DNA of 37,655 bases from Clostridiales bacterium (GTDB lineage: Bacteria; Bacillota; Clostridia; Oscillospirales; Oscillospiraceae), in assembly GCA_021205205.1 (NCBI GenBank), contig JAJPXY010000003.1, forward strand, positions 1 through 37,655. Direction: 5' to 3'. How positions within the stretch are numbered: position 1 is the first letter of the stretch; every line of letters starts with the position of its first letter. The notes under the pieces are model-generated. The model was not told the origin of the DNA, made no database searches, and was given only the letters and a program-made list of their open reading frames with translations. Shown here in pieces: positions 18,618 to 26,319 of the stretch. The position numbers were made by a program, and so were the translations under genes.

Positions 18618-19532
18618 TTACACCACCGCCATCAAAATCGGCACGGTGAAAATACACAAAATGGTGGTCATAATGATGCCCGCGGAGCAGGTGGTGCAGT
18701 CCAGCCCCTTCTGGGTGCCCAAAATCAGCGGCATATTGCCCACGGGCATACCGAACATGACCATGCACACCGGAATCAAATCATCGGGGACGGGCAGCAG
18801 CCGCAGCACCGGCAGCAGCGCCAGGGGGATGACCAGCAGCTTCAGGGCGGAGAACAGGTAGAGCTTGGCGTTGCCGAAAATCTGTTTCAGGCTGGACTGG
18901 GCCACGGTGTAGCCGATGGTGACCAGCGCCAGCGGCGAGGCCACGTTGCCCAGGTAGGTGACGGCAGTGGCGATGAAATCGGGGACGGTGATGCTGAATA
19001 TCATCACCAGCATGGCGCAGACGGTGATGAGATTACCGGGATTGACCATGGCCTTCAGGGAGGCCAGGGAGAACTGCCCCTCCATCAGCGCCACGCCGTA
19101 GGTGTAGAAAATCAGGTTGTAGACCAGCGTGAACTCGGTGACGTAGACCACGTACTCCGCGCCCAGCACGCAGCTGACCACCGGGATGCCGATGAACCCC
19201 AGGTTGGAAAAGACGAACATCAGCTGGAACATCTTCCACTGGAAGGGGTCTTTGTCGAAAAACGGCGAGAGGACCATCCCCAGCAGGATGAACACCGCGA
19301 ACATTCCCACGGCCACCAGGGCGATGACGCCCATCCGGTCCAGGGGAATTTGCCCCACGGAGCCGATGGCGCTGGACAGGGCCAGCAGGGGGTTGAAAAT
19401 GCTGACGATCATAGAGGAGAGCTTGGTGCAGGTGTGGCCGTCCAGCATCCCCTGTTTGGCGGCGATGAATCCCGCTCCCATCATGATGACGAGAGATAGC
19501 ATTTGGAAGAATACGGTGATGAGCAGTAACAT
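18618..19532 (-). CDS. AEC family transporter (auxin efflux carrier-like permease)
   Basis: A 304-residue membrane protein with about ten hydrophobic segments in two similar halves of five, as in the AEC/bile-acid-like fold. Family signs are FNPLLALSSAIGSVG in the first half and MVMFGMPVGNMPLILGTQKG in the second, each with helix-breaking Pro/Gly. AEC proteins export or exchange small organic acids such as malate or malonate in bacteria; the substrate here is unknown. The start ATG at 19532 gives an N-terminus beginning directly with the first membrane helix; the longer reading back to 19697 runs into fabZ. It follows fabZ on the same strand with an 83-base gap and a weak hairpin. Confidence 0.88.
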   Translation of the reverse strand: MLLLITVFFQMLSLVIMMGAGFIAAKQGMLDGHTCTKLSSMIVSIFNPLLALSSAIGSVGQIPLDRMGVIALVAVGMFAVFILLGMVLSPFFDKDPFQWKMFQLMFVFSNLGFIGIPVVSCVLGAEYVVYVTEFTLVYNLIFYTYGVALMEGQFSLASLKAMVNPGNLITVCAMLVMIFSITVPDFIATAVTYLGNVASPLALVTIGYTVAQSSLKQIFGNAKLYLFSALKLLVIPLALLPVLRLLPVPDDLIPVCMVMFGMPVGNMPLILGTQKGLDCTTCSAGIIMTTILCIFTVPILMAVV

Positions 19533-19551
19533 GGCGGTTCGTCTCTTTTCT

Positions 19552-19590
19552 CGCGCAAACAGCCCCGCCGAAAAGACGGGGCCGTTTGGA
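19552..19590 (-). terminator. Hairpin between fabZ and the AEC transporter gene
   Basis: On the minus strand GCCCCG and CGGGGC flank a nine-base loop, then TGTTTGC. The T tract is poor, so it may be an attenuator or mRNA end and not a full terminator. Confidence 0.4.
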
Positions 19591-19615
19591 AACGTAAAAT
19601 TGGGTTTGGAGGAGG

Positions 19616-20038
19616 TTACTCCTCGTTCTTCACCAGGGCGAAGGAGAACTCGGCGGTGACGGACAGCTTGCCGTTCACGTAGCCCTTGGCGGCGCACCAG
19701 TAGAAGGGGCCTTTGTGCTTGGTGACGGAGCTTTCACTCTCCAGGGTGTCGCCGGGCTTCACGGGGCTTTTGAAGCGGACCTTGTCCAGGCTGGTGAACA
19801 TGGGGGTCACGTCGGGGGTGGCCAGACCTGCCAACAGCACACACGCGCCCTGGGCCATCATCTCGCACAAAATCACGCCGGGCACCACGTGGTTGCCGGG
19901 GAAGTGGCCCTTGAGGAACCACTCCTCGCCGGAGACGTGGTATTTGGCGTGGGCCACGCCGTCCACCACCTCGGCCTCCTGCACCAGCAGCATATTGTCC
20001 CGGTGGGGGATGATTTTCTTAATTTCTTCCTGATTCAT
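19616..20038 (-). CDS. fabZ: 3-hydroxyacyl-ACP dehydratase
   Basis: A 140-residue hotdog-fold enzyme of usual FabZ length. It removes water from 3-hydroxyacyl-ACP during chain elongation. The catalytic His is in WFLKGHFPGNHVVPGVILCE, and the acidic partner is in the following CEMMAQGACVLL; the N-terminal IIPHRDNMLLVQEAEVVDG is also typical. It starts 4 bases after the stop of the accB-like gene (TAA), so the two are surely cotranscribed. Its length and motifs fit FabZ and not the longer FabA. Confidence 0.95.
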   Translation of the reverse strand: MNQEEIKKIIPHRDNMLLVQEAEVVDGVAHAKYHVSGEEWFLKGHFPGNHVVPGVILCEMMAQGACVLLAGLATPDVTPMFTSLDKVRFKSPVKPGDTLESESSVTKHKGPFYWCAAKGYVNGKLSVTAEFSFALVKNEE

Positions 20039-20042
20039 GATT

Positions 20043-20759
20043 TTATTCCTCGGTTTTGGTTTCTTCTTCGTCCGCGGGAGCCTCCTCGGCGGCGGGCTCC
20101 TCGGAAACAGGCTCCTCAGCTTCGGCCTCGGGTTCGTCCTTCTGGGGGAACAGGGCGGACAGGGCGTCTCTGCCCTTCGTCAGGCCCAGCTTGCCCAGGG
20201 AGACCCAGGCCTTGGCGGTGTTGGCAACGGCCTCGCCGGCCTTCTTCGCGGCGGAGCGGACCGCGCCGGTGTTCAGCTTGACCTTTTCCTCGTCGTCGGC
20301 TTCTTCTTCGTCCTCGTCCTCCGGTTCCTCCTCCGCAGGCGCTTCCTCGGCCTCCTCCTCGGCGTCTTCGTCCTCGGTCTCAGCCTCGGCGGTCTCCTCG
20401 GCGGGAGCGGCCGCTTCTTCGGCCTCGTCCTCCGGTTCCTCCGCAGGCTCTTCCACCTCGGCGTCCACAGGCTCCTCACCGGCGGCGCGCTCGTCCCGCT
20501 TGGTCTTGATGAACTCCGCAGCGGCGGCGGCGCTGGCCTTGACGCTGTCGCTGAACGCGGCGGCGGCCTTGGTGGCGGCGTTCTTCACGTCCTCGGCGGT
20601 GACGTTGGGGCCGCCCGCGCCCTCGGGGCAGGGCGGAACGGGAGGGGCAGGGGGCGCAAGGCGCAGGTGGACGGAGTTGTTCTTCTCGGCATAGTCCAGC
20701 TCGGCCACGCCGTTTTCTTTCATAAAGTCAACCAGTTCCTGCAGATCATCCAGTTTCAT
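20043..20759 (-). CDS. AccB-like protein lacking the biotinyl domain, with long acidic tail
   Basis: A 238-residue protein sitting between fabF and fabZ, where many Firmicutes have accB. The first 35 residues (LDDLQELVDFMKENGVAELD, then YAEKNNSVHLRL) look like the N-terminal segment of biotin carrier protein AccB, and a Pro-rich link (APPAPPVPPCPE) follows as in AccB. But there is no biotinyl domain and no MKM biotin site. Instead come an Ala-rich helix, about 70 residues dominated by Glu, Asp and Ala, a more basic helix (NTGAVRSAAKKAGEAV) and a second acidic end. It cannot carry biotin. It may be a scaffold or regulator of the carboxylase, or a decayed AccB; the function is not known. ATG 20759 is chosen because it matches the family start; an ATG three codons earlier (20768) is also possible. 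Confidence 0.75.
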   Translation of the reverse strand: MKLDDLQELVDFMKENGVAELDYAEKNNSVHLRLAPPAPPVPPCPEGAGGPNVTAEDVKNAATKAAAAFSDSVKASAAAAAEFIKTKRDERAAGEEPVDAEVEEPAEEPEDEAEEAAAPAEETAEAETEDEDAEEEAEEAPAEEEPEDEDEEEADDEEKVKLNTGAVRSAAKKAGEAVANTAKAWVSLGKLGLTKGRDALSALFPQKDEPEAEAEEPVSEEPAAEEAPADEEETKTEE

Positions 20760-20926
20760 AGTGTACATTCCTTTCCTTGTGTGTCATTATTGTCAGCGGC
20801 GACCGTATGCGCCGCCATTGAGATGGGATGGTTTGTACCGCCTTGATTATCGCACACCGGAAAGCAACGGCGTGTGAACGGAAGATGAAATTCCGATGAA
20901 AAAGCGCTGAAAAATTCCACAAAAGG
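20760..20926. other. Gap between fabF and the accB-like gene
   Basis: 167 bases with an inverted repeat GCGGCG-CATACGGT-CGCCGC (minus strand, about 20794-20815) and an AAGGAAAGGA ribosome site. No gene and no clear promoter are seen; GATAAT near 20845 is a possible -10 without a good -35. Confidence 0.35.
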
Positions 20927-22159
20927 TCAGACCTTCCGGAAGGCCAGGCAGCCGTTGTGGCCACCGAAGCCCAGGGAGCAGGACAGCGCCAGCTCCACCT
21001 CGGCCTCCCGGGCCTGGTTGGGCACCACGTCCAGGTCGCAGCCGGGGTCGGGGACCTGATAGCCCACGGTGGGGGGCACGATGCTCTGGGTCATGGCCAG
21101 CACGGTGATGACCGCCTCGGTGGCCCCCGCCGCGCCCAGCATATGGCCGGTGGCGCCCTTGGTGGAGGAGACCATCAGCTGATGGGCGGCCTCGTCGCCG
21201 AAGGCCCGCTTGATGGCCAGGGTCTCGGTCTTGTCGTTCATGGGGGTGGAGGTGCCGTGGGCGTTGATATAGGTCTTGGCGGGGTCCTGGCAGCCGCCCG
21301 CTTCCTCCAGCGCCAGGGCGATGGCGTCGCCGCCGCCCTCGCCCTCGGGGTCGGGGGCGGTGATGTGGTGGGCGTCGCAGGTGGAGCCGAAGCCGCAGAT
21401 CTCGCAGTAGATCTTCGCGCCGCGGGCCTTGGCGTGTTCATACTCCTCCAGCACCAGGGAGGCCGCGCCCTCGCCCATGACGAAACCATTGCGCTCCTTG
21501 TCGAAGGGGATGGAGGCCCGGTCCGGGTCGTCGGAGAGGGACAGGGCCTGGCAGTTGATGAAGCCCGCCACGCCCACGGGGACGATGGTGGCCTCGGTGC
21601 CGCCCGCGAACATGGCGTCGGCGTAGCCGTGCTTGATGGCGCGGAACGCCTCACCGATGGCGTGGGTGGAGGAGGCGCAGGCGGTGGCGATGCTCATGCA
21701 GGGGCCTTTGCAGCCGTGCTTGATGGCCACGGTACCGGCGGCGGCGTTGCCCATCATGTTGGTGATGGTGTAGGGGGAGACCCGCCGGGGGCCTTTGTTC
21801 AGGAGCTTGGTCTGTTCCTCCACCATGGTGTTCAGTCCGCCGATGCCGGAGGAGAAGTAGCAGCCCATCCGCTTCGGGTCGATGGTGCCCTCGATGCCGG
21901 AGTCCTGGGCGGCTTGGGCGGCGGCGGCCACCGCGTACTGAATGTTCAGGTCATTGCGGCGAACCTCGCTGCGCTCCATATACAGCAGTGGGTTAAAGTC
22001 CTTGACCTCGGCGGCCAGCGTGGCCCGGAAGTCGGTCAGGTCGAAGCGGGTGATTTTGCCGATGCCGTGCTTCCCGGCGATCAGGTTCTCCCACATGGTG
22101 GGGACATCGTTGCCAATGGCGTTGACCGCGCCAAGGCCGGTGACCACAACTCGTCTCAT
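20927..22159 (-). CDS. fabF: Beta-ketoacyl-ACP synthase II
   Basis: A 410-residue FabF. It condenses malonyl-ACP with growing acyl-ACP. The catalytic Cys is in SIATACASSTHAIGEAFRA, the two His are in YINAHGTSTPMNDKTE and STKGATGHMLGAAG, and the end has the usual SLGFGGHNGCLAF. Length and motifs fit KAS II, not the FabH type. The ATG at 22159 is chosen because MRRVVVTGLGAVNAIGND is the family N-terminus and AAAGGATG lies before it; the reading from 22252 adds 31 non-conserved residues. It is in the middle of the fab cluster, after fabG with a 149-base structured gap. Confidence 0.96.
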   Translation of the reverse strand: MRRVVVTGLGAVNAIGNDVPTMWENLIAGKHGIGKITRFDLTDFRATLAAEVKDFNPLLYMERSEVRRNDLNIQYAVAAAAQAAQDSGIEGTIDPKRMGCYFSSGIGGLNTMVEEQTKLLNKGPRRVSPYTITNMMGNAAAGTVAIKHGCKGPCMSIATACASSTHAIGEAFRAIKHGYADAMFAGGTEATIVPVGVAGFINCQALSLSDDPDRASIPFDKERNGFVMGEGAASLVLEEYEHAKARGAKIYCEICGFGSTCDAHHITAPDPEGEGGGDAIALALEEAGGCQDPAKTYINAHGTSTPMNDKTETLAIKRAFGDEAAHQLMVSSTKGATGHMLGAAGATEAVITVLAMTQSIVPPTVGYQVPDPGCDLDVVPNQAREAEVELALSCSLGFGGHNGCLAFRKV

Positions 22160-22308
22160 AGTGAAACATCCTTTCGATACATTGAAGAATAAAAAAACTG
22201 CAAAGCTCAGTCGGGCAAACGGTGTCTGCCCACGGCGCTGCCATGGGTACACACCGGCCGTCCGGCGGGGCAGGGGACGGACGTGCCGCGCCCCTGCCCG
22301 TTGGAAAA
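22160..22308 (-). other. Structured gap between fabG and fabF
   Basis: The minus strand has GGCAGGGG and CCCCTGCC arms with a 14-base loop, then GGGCA and TGCCC arms, and a run of seven T in TGCAGTTTTTTTATT before the fabF ribosome site. It could attenuate transcription between fabG and fabF or stabilise mRNA ends. No gene is present. Confidence 0.4.
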
Positions 22309-23058
22309 TTACATGGCGATGCCGCCGTCCACGCGGATGACCTCGCCGGTGATATACTTGGCGTCGTCGGAGGCCAGGAAGGCCACGCAGTTGGCGATGT
22401 CCTCGGCCTTGCCCATGTGGCCCATGGGGACGGTGGCCAGCAGGGCCTTCAGGGCCTCCTGGTCCATGGAGGCGGTCATGGGGGTCTCGATTGCGCCGGG
22501 GGCCACGGCGTTGCAGTTCACGCCCCGGGTGGCCAGCTCCCGGGCCACGGTCTTGGTCAGGGCGATGACGCCGCCCTTGGCGGCGGTGTAGTTGGCCTGG
22601 GCCGCGTTGCCCATCAGACCGGAGACGGAGGAGATGTTGATGATCTTACCGGCCTTTTTCTTCATAAAGTTGCGGTAGCAGGCTTTGATGGTGTTGAACA
22701 TGGATTTCAGGTTGATGTTCAGCACCAGGTCCCAATCCTGCTCGCTCATGGCCAGCAGCACCTTGTCCCGGCAGATACCGGCGTTGTTGACCAGGATGTC
22801 CACGCCGCCCATCTCCTTGATGACGGCCTTGACGTTGGTCTGCACTGCCTCGTAATTGGAGACGTCGCAGCGCTGGAACTTGGCGGTGACGCCCCGCTCC
22901 TGGGCGATCTTGGCGGCGGCGGCGACGCCGTCCTCCTCGGCGCACAGGTCAAAGAGAACCACGGAGGCCCCCTCCTGGGCCAGCTTGTCGGCAATGGCGA
23001 AGCCAATGCCACGGGCAGCGCCGGTGACCAGCGCGACTTTACCTTCTAATTTAGCCAT
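22309..23058 (-). CDS. fabG: 3-oxoacyl-ACP reductase
   Basis: A 249-residue short-chain dehydrogenase. It reduces 3-ketoacyl-ACP with NADPH. Seen are the nucleotide-binding ALVTGAARGIGFAIADKLA, the NNAG motif in DILVNNAGICRDKVLLAM, the Ser of IINISSVSGLMGN and the YxxxK pair in QANYTAAKGGVIALTKT, then the usual PGAIETPMT and ITGEVIRVDGGIAM end. All catalytic residues are present and the length is typical of FabG. It lies 23 bases downstream of fabD with its own ribosome site, so the two are one transcript. Confidence 0.96.
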   Translation of the reverse strand: MAKLEGKVALVTGAARGIGFAIADKLAQEGASVVLFDLCAEEDGVAAAAKIAQERGVTAKFQRCDVSNYEAVQTNVKAVIKEMGGVDILVNNAGICRDKVLLAMSEQDWDLVLNINLKSMFNTIKACYRNFMKKKAGKIINISSVSGLMGNAAQANYTAAKGGVIALTKTVARELATRGVNCNAVAPGAIETPMTASMDQEALKALLATVPMGHMGKAEDIANCVAFLASDDAKYITGEVIRVDGGIAM

Positions 23059-23081
23059 AATTCTTCGTCCTTTCTTGGCCC

Positions 23082-23999
23082 TTAGCCCTTGACAGCGGCC
23101 ACGGCGGCCTGGAGCGTGGCGGCGTTCTCCACGTGCAGGGCGGTGACGGTGGGGTCGATGCGTTTGATGAGACCGGTGAGGGTGTCCCCCGGTCCGACCT
23201 CGATGAAGGTGTCCACGCCTGCGGCCACCATGTTTTCCACGATGGTTTGCCAGCGGACGGGGTTCTCCACCTGCTTGCTCAGCAGCTCCTTGTACATCCC
23301 GTCCTCATAGGGCTGGGCGGTGACGTTGGAGTAGAGGGGATACTTGGGCTTGCCGAACTCCATGGGAGCCAGCACGTCCACCAGGCCCACGGCGGCGGAG
23401 TGCATAAAGGGGGAGTGGAAAGCTCCGGCGACCTTTAAGGGGATGGCCCGGCCGCCTGCGGCCTTGACGGAGGCCCGGAAGTCCGCCATGGAGGTGGACA
23501 GCCCGGCGCACGCGGTCTGGGCGGCGGAGTTGTAGTTGACGGGGTAGACCTGGTCGGCCTGGGCGGCCAGCTCCTCCACCTTTTCCGGGGGCAGCTTGAC
23601 CACGGCGCACATGCCGGTGCTGACCTCGTTGGAGGCCTCCTGCATCAGCTCGCCCCGGCGGCAGACCAGCCGGAAGGCGTCCTCCGGCGACACCGCGCCG
23701 GAAAAGCCCAGGGCGGAAATTTCGCCCACGGAGAAGCCCGCCAGCATGGCCGGTTCCACACCGGCCTCCAGCAGGGCGTTGGCGGCGGCCAGCTCCACCA
23801 CGAACATATCGGGCTGGGTGTTGGAGGTGATGGTCAGGTCCTCCTTGGTGCCGTTAAAGCACTGGTCGGAGGTGCCGGGGCGGATGGCGTCGGCCATGTC
23901 GAACACGGCCTTGGCAGCGGGGCTGACCTGGGTCAGCTCCTGCCCCATGCCGGGGTACTGGGCGCCCTGGCCGGAAAAAACAAACGCGATTTTACTCAT
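23082..23999 (-). CDS. fabD: Malonyl-CoA:ACP transacylase
   Basis: A 305-residue FabD. It moves malonyl from CoA to ACP. The N-terminus has FVFSGQGAQYPGMGQEL; the nucleophile elbow reads LAGFSVGEISALGFSGA, with Phe where many FabD have His before the Ser, a tolerated variant; the catalytic His is in VAGAFHSPFMHSAA, and the end has DTFIEVGPGDTLTGLIKR. The ATG at 23999 is chosen (SKIAFVFSGQGAQ); the reading from 24020 adds seven residues without a ribosome site. GGAG lies before the start. It is followed directly by fabG and preceded by acpP. Confidence 0.95.
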   Translation of the reverse strand: MSKIAFVFSGQGAQYPGMGQELTQVSPAAKAVFDMADAIRPGTSDQCFNGTKEDLTITSNTQPDMFVVELAAANALLEAGVEPAMLAGFSVGEISALGFSGAVSPEDAFRLVCRRGELMQEASNEVSTGMCAVVKLPPEKVEELAAQADQVYPVNYNSAAQTACAGLSTSMADFRASVKAAGGRAIPLKVAGAFHSPFMHSAAVGLVDVLAPMEFGKPKYPLYSNVTAQPYEDGMYKELLSKQVENPVRWQTIVENMVAAGVDTFIEVGPGDTLTGLIKRIDPTVTALHVENAATLQAAVAAVKG

Positions 24000-24149
24000 A
24001 GATAACAACGCTCCAAACAATCGAATGGAATCTTAAATGGGCTGCGGAAGGGCGGTCATGCCCGCCCGCCACAGAGATCGGGGAGACGCAGGTGTTGCCC
24101 CGGCCTGGGGACGGTATGTCCGTCCGCAGACCGGGAGGGGCGGAAACGT
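24000..24149 (-). other. Hairpin-rich gap between acpP and fabD
   Basis: Three stems can be drawn on the minus strand: GGACGG-ACATA-CCGTCC, GGGCGG-GCATGA-CCGCCC and a longer CGGGG/CCCCG pair. Such a run of hairpins may protect the acpP message and allow it to be more abundant than the rest. No gene is seen. Confidence 0.45.
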
Positions 24150-24374
24150 TCAGCCCAGCTTGGCCTCGATGAAGGAGACCAGCTCGCCGATGGTGGTGAC
24201 CTTCTGGTCCAGCTCCAGCTCGGCGTCCAGCTCTTCCTCCAGCTCCATGACCATCTCGACGGTCTCCAGGGAGTCGATGCCCAGGGACTCGAAGGTGGTC
24301 TCGGGGGTCAGCTCAGAGGCGTCACGGCCGGTGTGGTCAGCCAGAACGGCGGCAACCTTAGCAAAAATATCCAT
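24150..24374 (-). CDS. acpP: Acyl carrier protein
   Basis: A 74-residue ACP. It carries acyl chains on a phosphopantetheine arm attached to the Ser of the motif LGIDSLETVEMVMELEEEL (about residues 32-50). It is strongly acidic and four-helical, as expected. The ribosome site is GGAGGACAAAACA. First gene of the fab cluster, 75 bases after a good sigma-A promoter. No fabH or fabK is seen next to it, as would be common in Clostridia. Confidence 0.96.
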   Translation of the reverse strand: MDIFAKVAAVLADHTGRDASELTPETTFESLGIDSLETVEMVMELEEELDAELELDQKVTTIGELVSFIEAKLG

Positions 24375-24455
24375 TGTTTTGTCCTCCAGAAAATTAGATT
24401 GAGTATAGAATGGCGACAGAAGCTCTCAAAGAGAGAAAAGAATCCATCAAAAATA

Positions 24456-24484
24456 ATCATAGCTGACATCCCTGTATTTGTCAA
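24456..24484 (-). promoter_or_regulatory. Promoter of the acpP-fab cluster
   Basis: Consensus TTGACA (24479-24484), a 17-base spacer and TATGAT (24456-24461) on the minus strand, with a leader of about 75 bases. No known fatty-acid regulator site was recognised by eye. Confidence 0.85.
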
Positions 24485-24660
24485 GCATGGAAGTGAGGAA
24501 TTCTGAACAAAAAAGCAACGATTTTCTAGTTTTTGTAACGATGAGATGGCGGAAATTTCCCTCCCGGAGCCTCCGCCGGGAGGACTGCGCACGGCCCCGG
24601 CGGCGCGGCAATGGAGGCGGCCTGTGGGGGGCCTTTCGGACAATCGGTGGGAAATGTAAC

Positions 24661-24688
24661 TTGACATACGGCCGCGCGCTGTTATAAT
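24661..24688 (+). promoter_or_regulatory. Promoter of the metK leader
   Basis: TTGACA (24661-24666), a 16-base spacer and TATAAT (24683-24688), about 20 bases upstream of the SAM riboswitch. The divergent fab promoter is about 200 bases away. Confidence 0.88.
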
Positions 24689-24707
24689 GGGAACACAACC
24701 AAACAGC

Positions 24708-24810
24708 CTTATCAAGAGTGGTGGAGGGTACGGCCCTGTGAAGCCCGGCAACCTGCCTGATGGCAAGGTGCCAATTCCGGCGGTTAATGATCGAAAGATG
24801 AGGATAGCTC
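24708..24810 (+). ncRNA. SAM-I (S box) riboswitch controlling metK
   Basis: The conserved core is clear: TTATCAAGAG, GGTGGAGGGTACGGCCC, TGAAGCCCGGCAACC, then a GGTGCCAATTCC arm and GATCGAAAGATGAGGATAG closing the first stem. S-box RNAs bind S-adenosylmethionine and then let a downstream terminator form. That terminator follows at once, so metK is shut down when its product is plentiful. The aptamer is complete with no missing helix noticed. Confidence 0.95.
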
Positions 24811-24817
24811 CTTTCTC

Positions 24818-24846
24818 AAACGTTCCGCCGTGCGGAACGTTTTTTT
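24818..24846 (+). terminator. Terminator of the SAM riboswitch
   Basis: Perfect stem ACGTTCCGC with GCGGAACGT, a three-base loop and a run of seven T. It forms the off state of the metK leader. Confidence 0.92.
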
Positions 24847-24927
24847 GTGACCTGCGGCTGTTTTGTTCTGTCCCGGAGGCGTGGAACCGTCTCCACCCGT
24901 ACATTGAACACAGAAAGAAGGACAACC

Positions 24928-26109
24928 ATGACAAACCGCATTTTTACCTCTGAATCCGTCACCGAAGGCCACCCCGACAAGGTCTGCGACCAGGTCTCCG
25001 ACGCGGTGCTGGACAACATCCTGGCCCAGGACCCCATGGCCCGGGTGGCCTGCGAGACCTGCACCACCACCGGTATGGTGCTGGTGATGGGCGAGATCAC
25101 CACCACCGCCAAAATCGACATCCCCTCCATTGTCCGGGGGACGGTGGGGCGCATTGGGTACGACGACCCCGCCTACGGCTTCGACGCCAACACCTGCGCC
25201 GTGTTCACCACCCTGGACAAGCAGTCCCCGGACATCGCCATGGGCGTCAACAACTCCTATGAGTACAAGGCCGACGCCGCGGACGCCGCCGATCTCATCG
25301 GCGCGGGCGACCAGGGCATGATGTTCGGCTACGCCTGCCGGGAGACGGAGGAGCTGATGCCCGCCCCCATCGCCCTGGCCCACAACCTGACCCGAGCCCT
25401 GGCGGAACGCCGCAAGAGCGTCGCGCTGCCCTGGCTGCGCCCCGACGGCAAGAGCCAGGTCACGGTGGCTTACGACGAAAACGGCGACGTGGAGTGGTGC
25501 CCCGCCGTGGTGGTCTCCACCCAGCACGACCCGGACATCTCCATCAAGGACCTGCGGGAGGCCGTCATCGAGGAGGTCATCCGGCCCAACCTGCCCAAGC
25601 ACTGCCTGCGCCCGGAGACGAAAATTTACGTGAACCCCACCGGGCGCTTTGTGGTGGGCGGCCCCGTGGGCGACTCCGGCCTGACCGGGCGGAAAATCAT
25701 CGTGGACACCTACGGCGGAGCCGCCGCCCACGGCGGCGGGGCCTTCTCTGGCAAGGACCCCACCAAGGTGGACCGCAGCGCGGCCTATATGGCCCGCCAT
25801 GTGGCCAAAAACCTGGTGGCCGCCGGGCTGTGCAAGCGCTGCCAAATCGAGTTGGCTTACGCCATCGGCGTGGCCCGGCCCGTCTCCGTGCTGGTGGACA
25901 GCATGGGCACCGGCGTGGTGCCCGACGAGAAGCTGGCCCAAATCGTCAGCGAGGTCTTTGACCTGCGCCCCGCCTCCATCATCTCCTACCTGGACCTGCG
26001 CCGCCCCATCTACGAGCAGACCGCCGCCTACGGCCACTTTGGCCGCCCCGACCTGGACCTGCCCTGGGAGCGGCTGAACCGGGTGGAGGAGCTGAAGGAC
26101 CGGGTGTGA
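24928..26109 (+). CDS. metK: S-adenosylmethionine synthetase
   Basis: A 393-residue MetK. It makes SAM from methionine and ATP. Seen are [20 protein letters not shown] (substrate-binding His and Asp), [18 protein letters not shown], and the loop [19 protein letters not shown] with its lysines. The order and length are normal. The ATG at 24928 is preceded by AAGAAGGACAACC; the longer reading from 24847 overlaps the terminator and is not used. It is followed by a strong terminator, so it is a single-gene unit under the S box. Confidence 0.97.
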   Translation: MTNRIFTSESVTEGHPDKVCDQVSDAVLDNILAQDPMARVACETCTTTGMVLVMGEITTTAKIDIPSIVRGTVGRIGYDDPAYGFDANTCAVFTTLDKQSPDIAMGVNNSYEYKADAADAADLIGAGDQGMMFGYACRETEELMPAPIALAHNLTRALAERRKSVALPWLRPDGKSQVTVAYDENGDVEWCPAVVVSTQHDPDISIKDLREAVIEEVIRPNLPKHCLRPETKIYVNPTGRFVVGGPVGDSGLTGRKIIVDTYGGAAAHGGGAFSGKDPTKVDRSAAYMARHVAKNLVAAGLCKRCQIELAYAIGVARPVSVLVDSMGTGVVPDEKLAQIVSEVFDLRPASIISYLDLRRPIYEQTAAYGHFGRPDLDLPWERLNRVEELKDRV

Positions 26110-26131
26110 TTCGAACCGTTCAACAACCTTC

Positions 26132-26163
26132 CGGGGGACCGCTGCGGCGGTCCCCCGTTTTTG
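26132..26163 (+). terminator. Terminator of metK
   Basis: An 11-base-pair stem (CGGGGGACCGC with GCGGTCCCCCG), a four-base loop and TTTTTTG, 22 bases past the metK stop. Confidence 0.92.
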
Positions 26164-26239
26164 TTCTGAACTGACCTTATAAAAAAGAATAAAACTGGCA
26201 CTGTAAATCAGGTCAATTCTCTGCTATGCTTACACCATC

Positions 26240-26259
26240 CCCACAGGGGCCCCTGTGGG
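26240..26259. promoter_or_regulatory. 20-base perfect palindrome in the pdxS leader
   Basis: CCCACAGGGG directly followed by its reverse complement CCCCTGTGGG, about 60 bases before pdxS. Further on, CCACC-GTTTT-GGTGG-like pairing (26266-26281) is possible. It may be a dimeric regulator site or an RNA hairpin; a TCTGCTATGCT patch just before could be a -10 region. No known riboswitch class was recognised. Confidence 0.5.
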
Positions 26260-26319
26260 AGGAAACCCACCGTTTTGGTGCGACTGATATACCAATTTAC
26301 CTCATGGGAGTGATAGGAT

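Noticed and set aside
24308..24934. A 208-residue minus-strand open frame
   Set aside because: It covers the SAM riboswitch, both divergent promoters and the start of acpP in another frame; no protein features.
26165..26319. Known riboswitch before pdxS
   Set aside because: Hairpins are present, but I could not match the conserved bases to TPP, THF, preQ1, guanidine or other known classes by eye.
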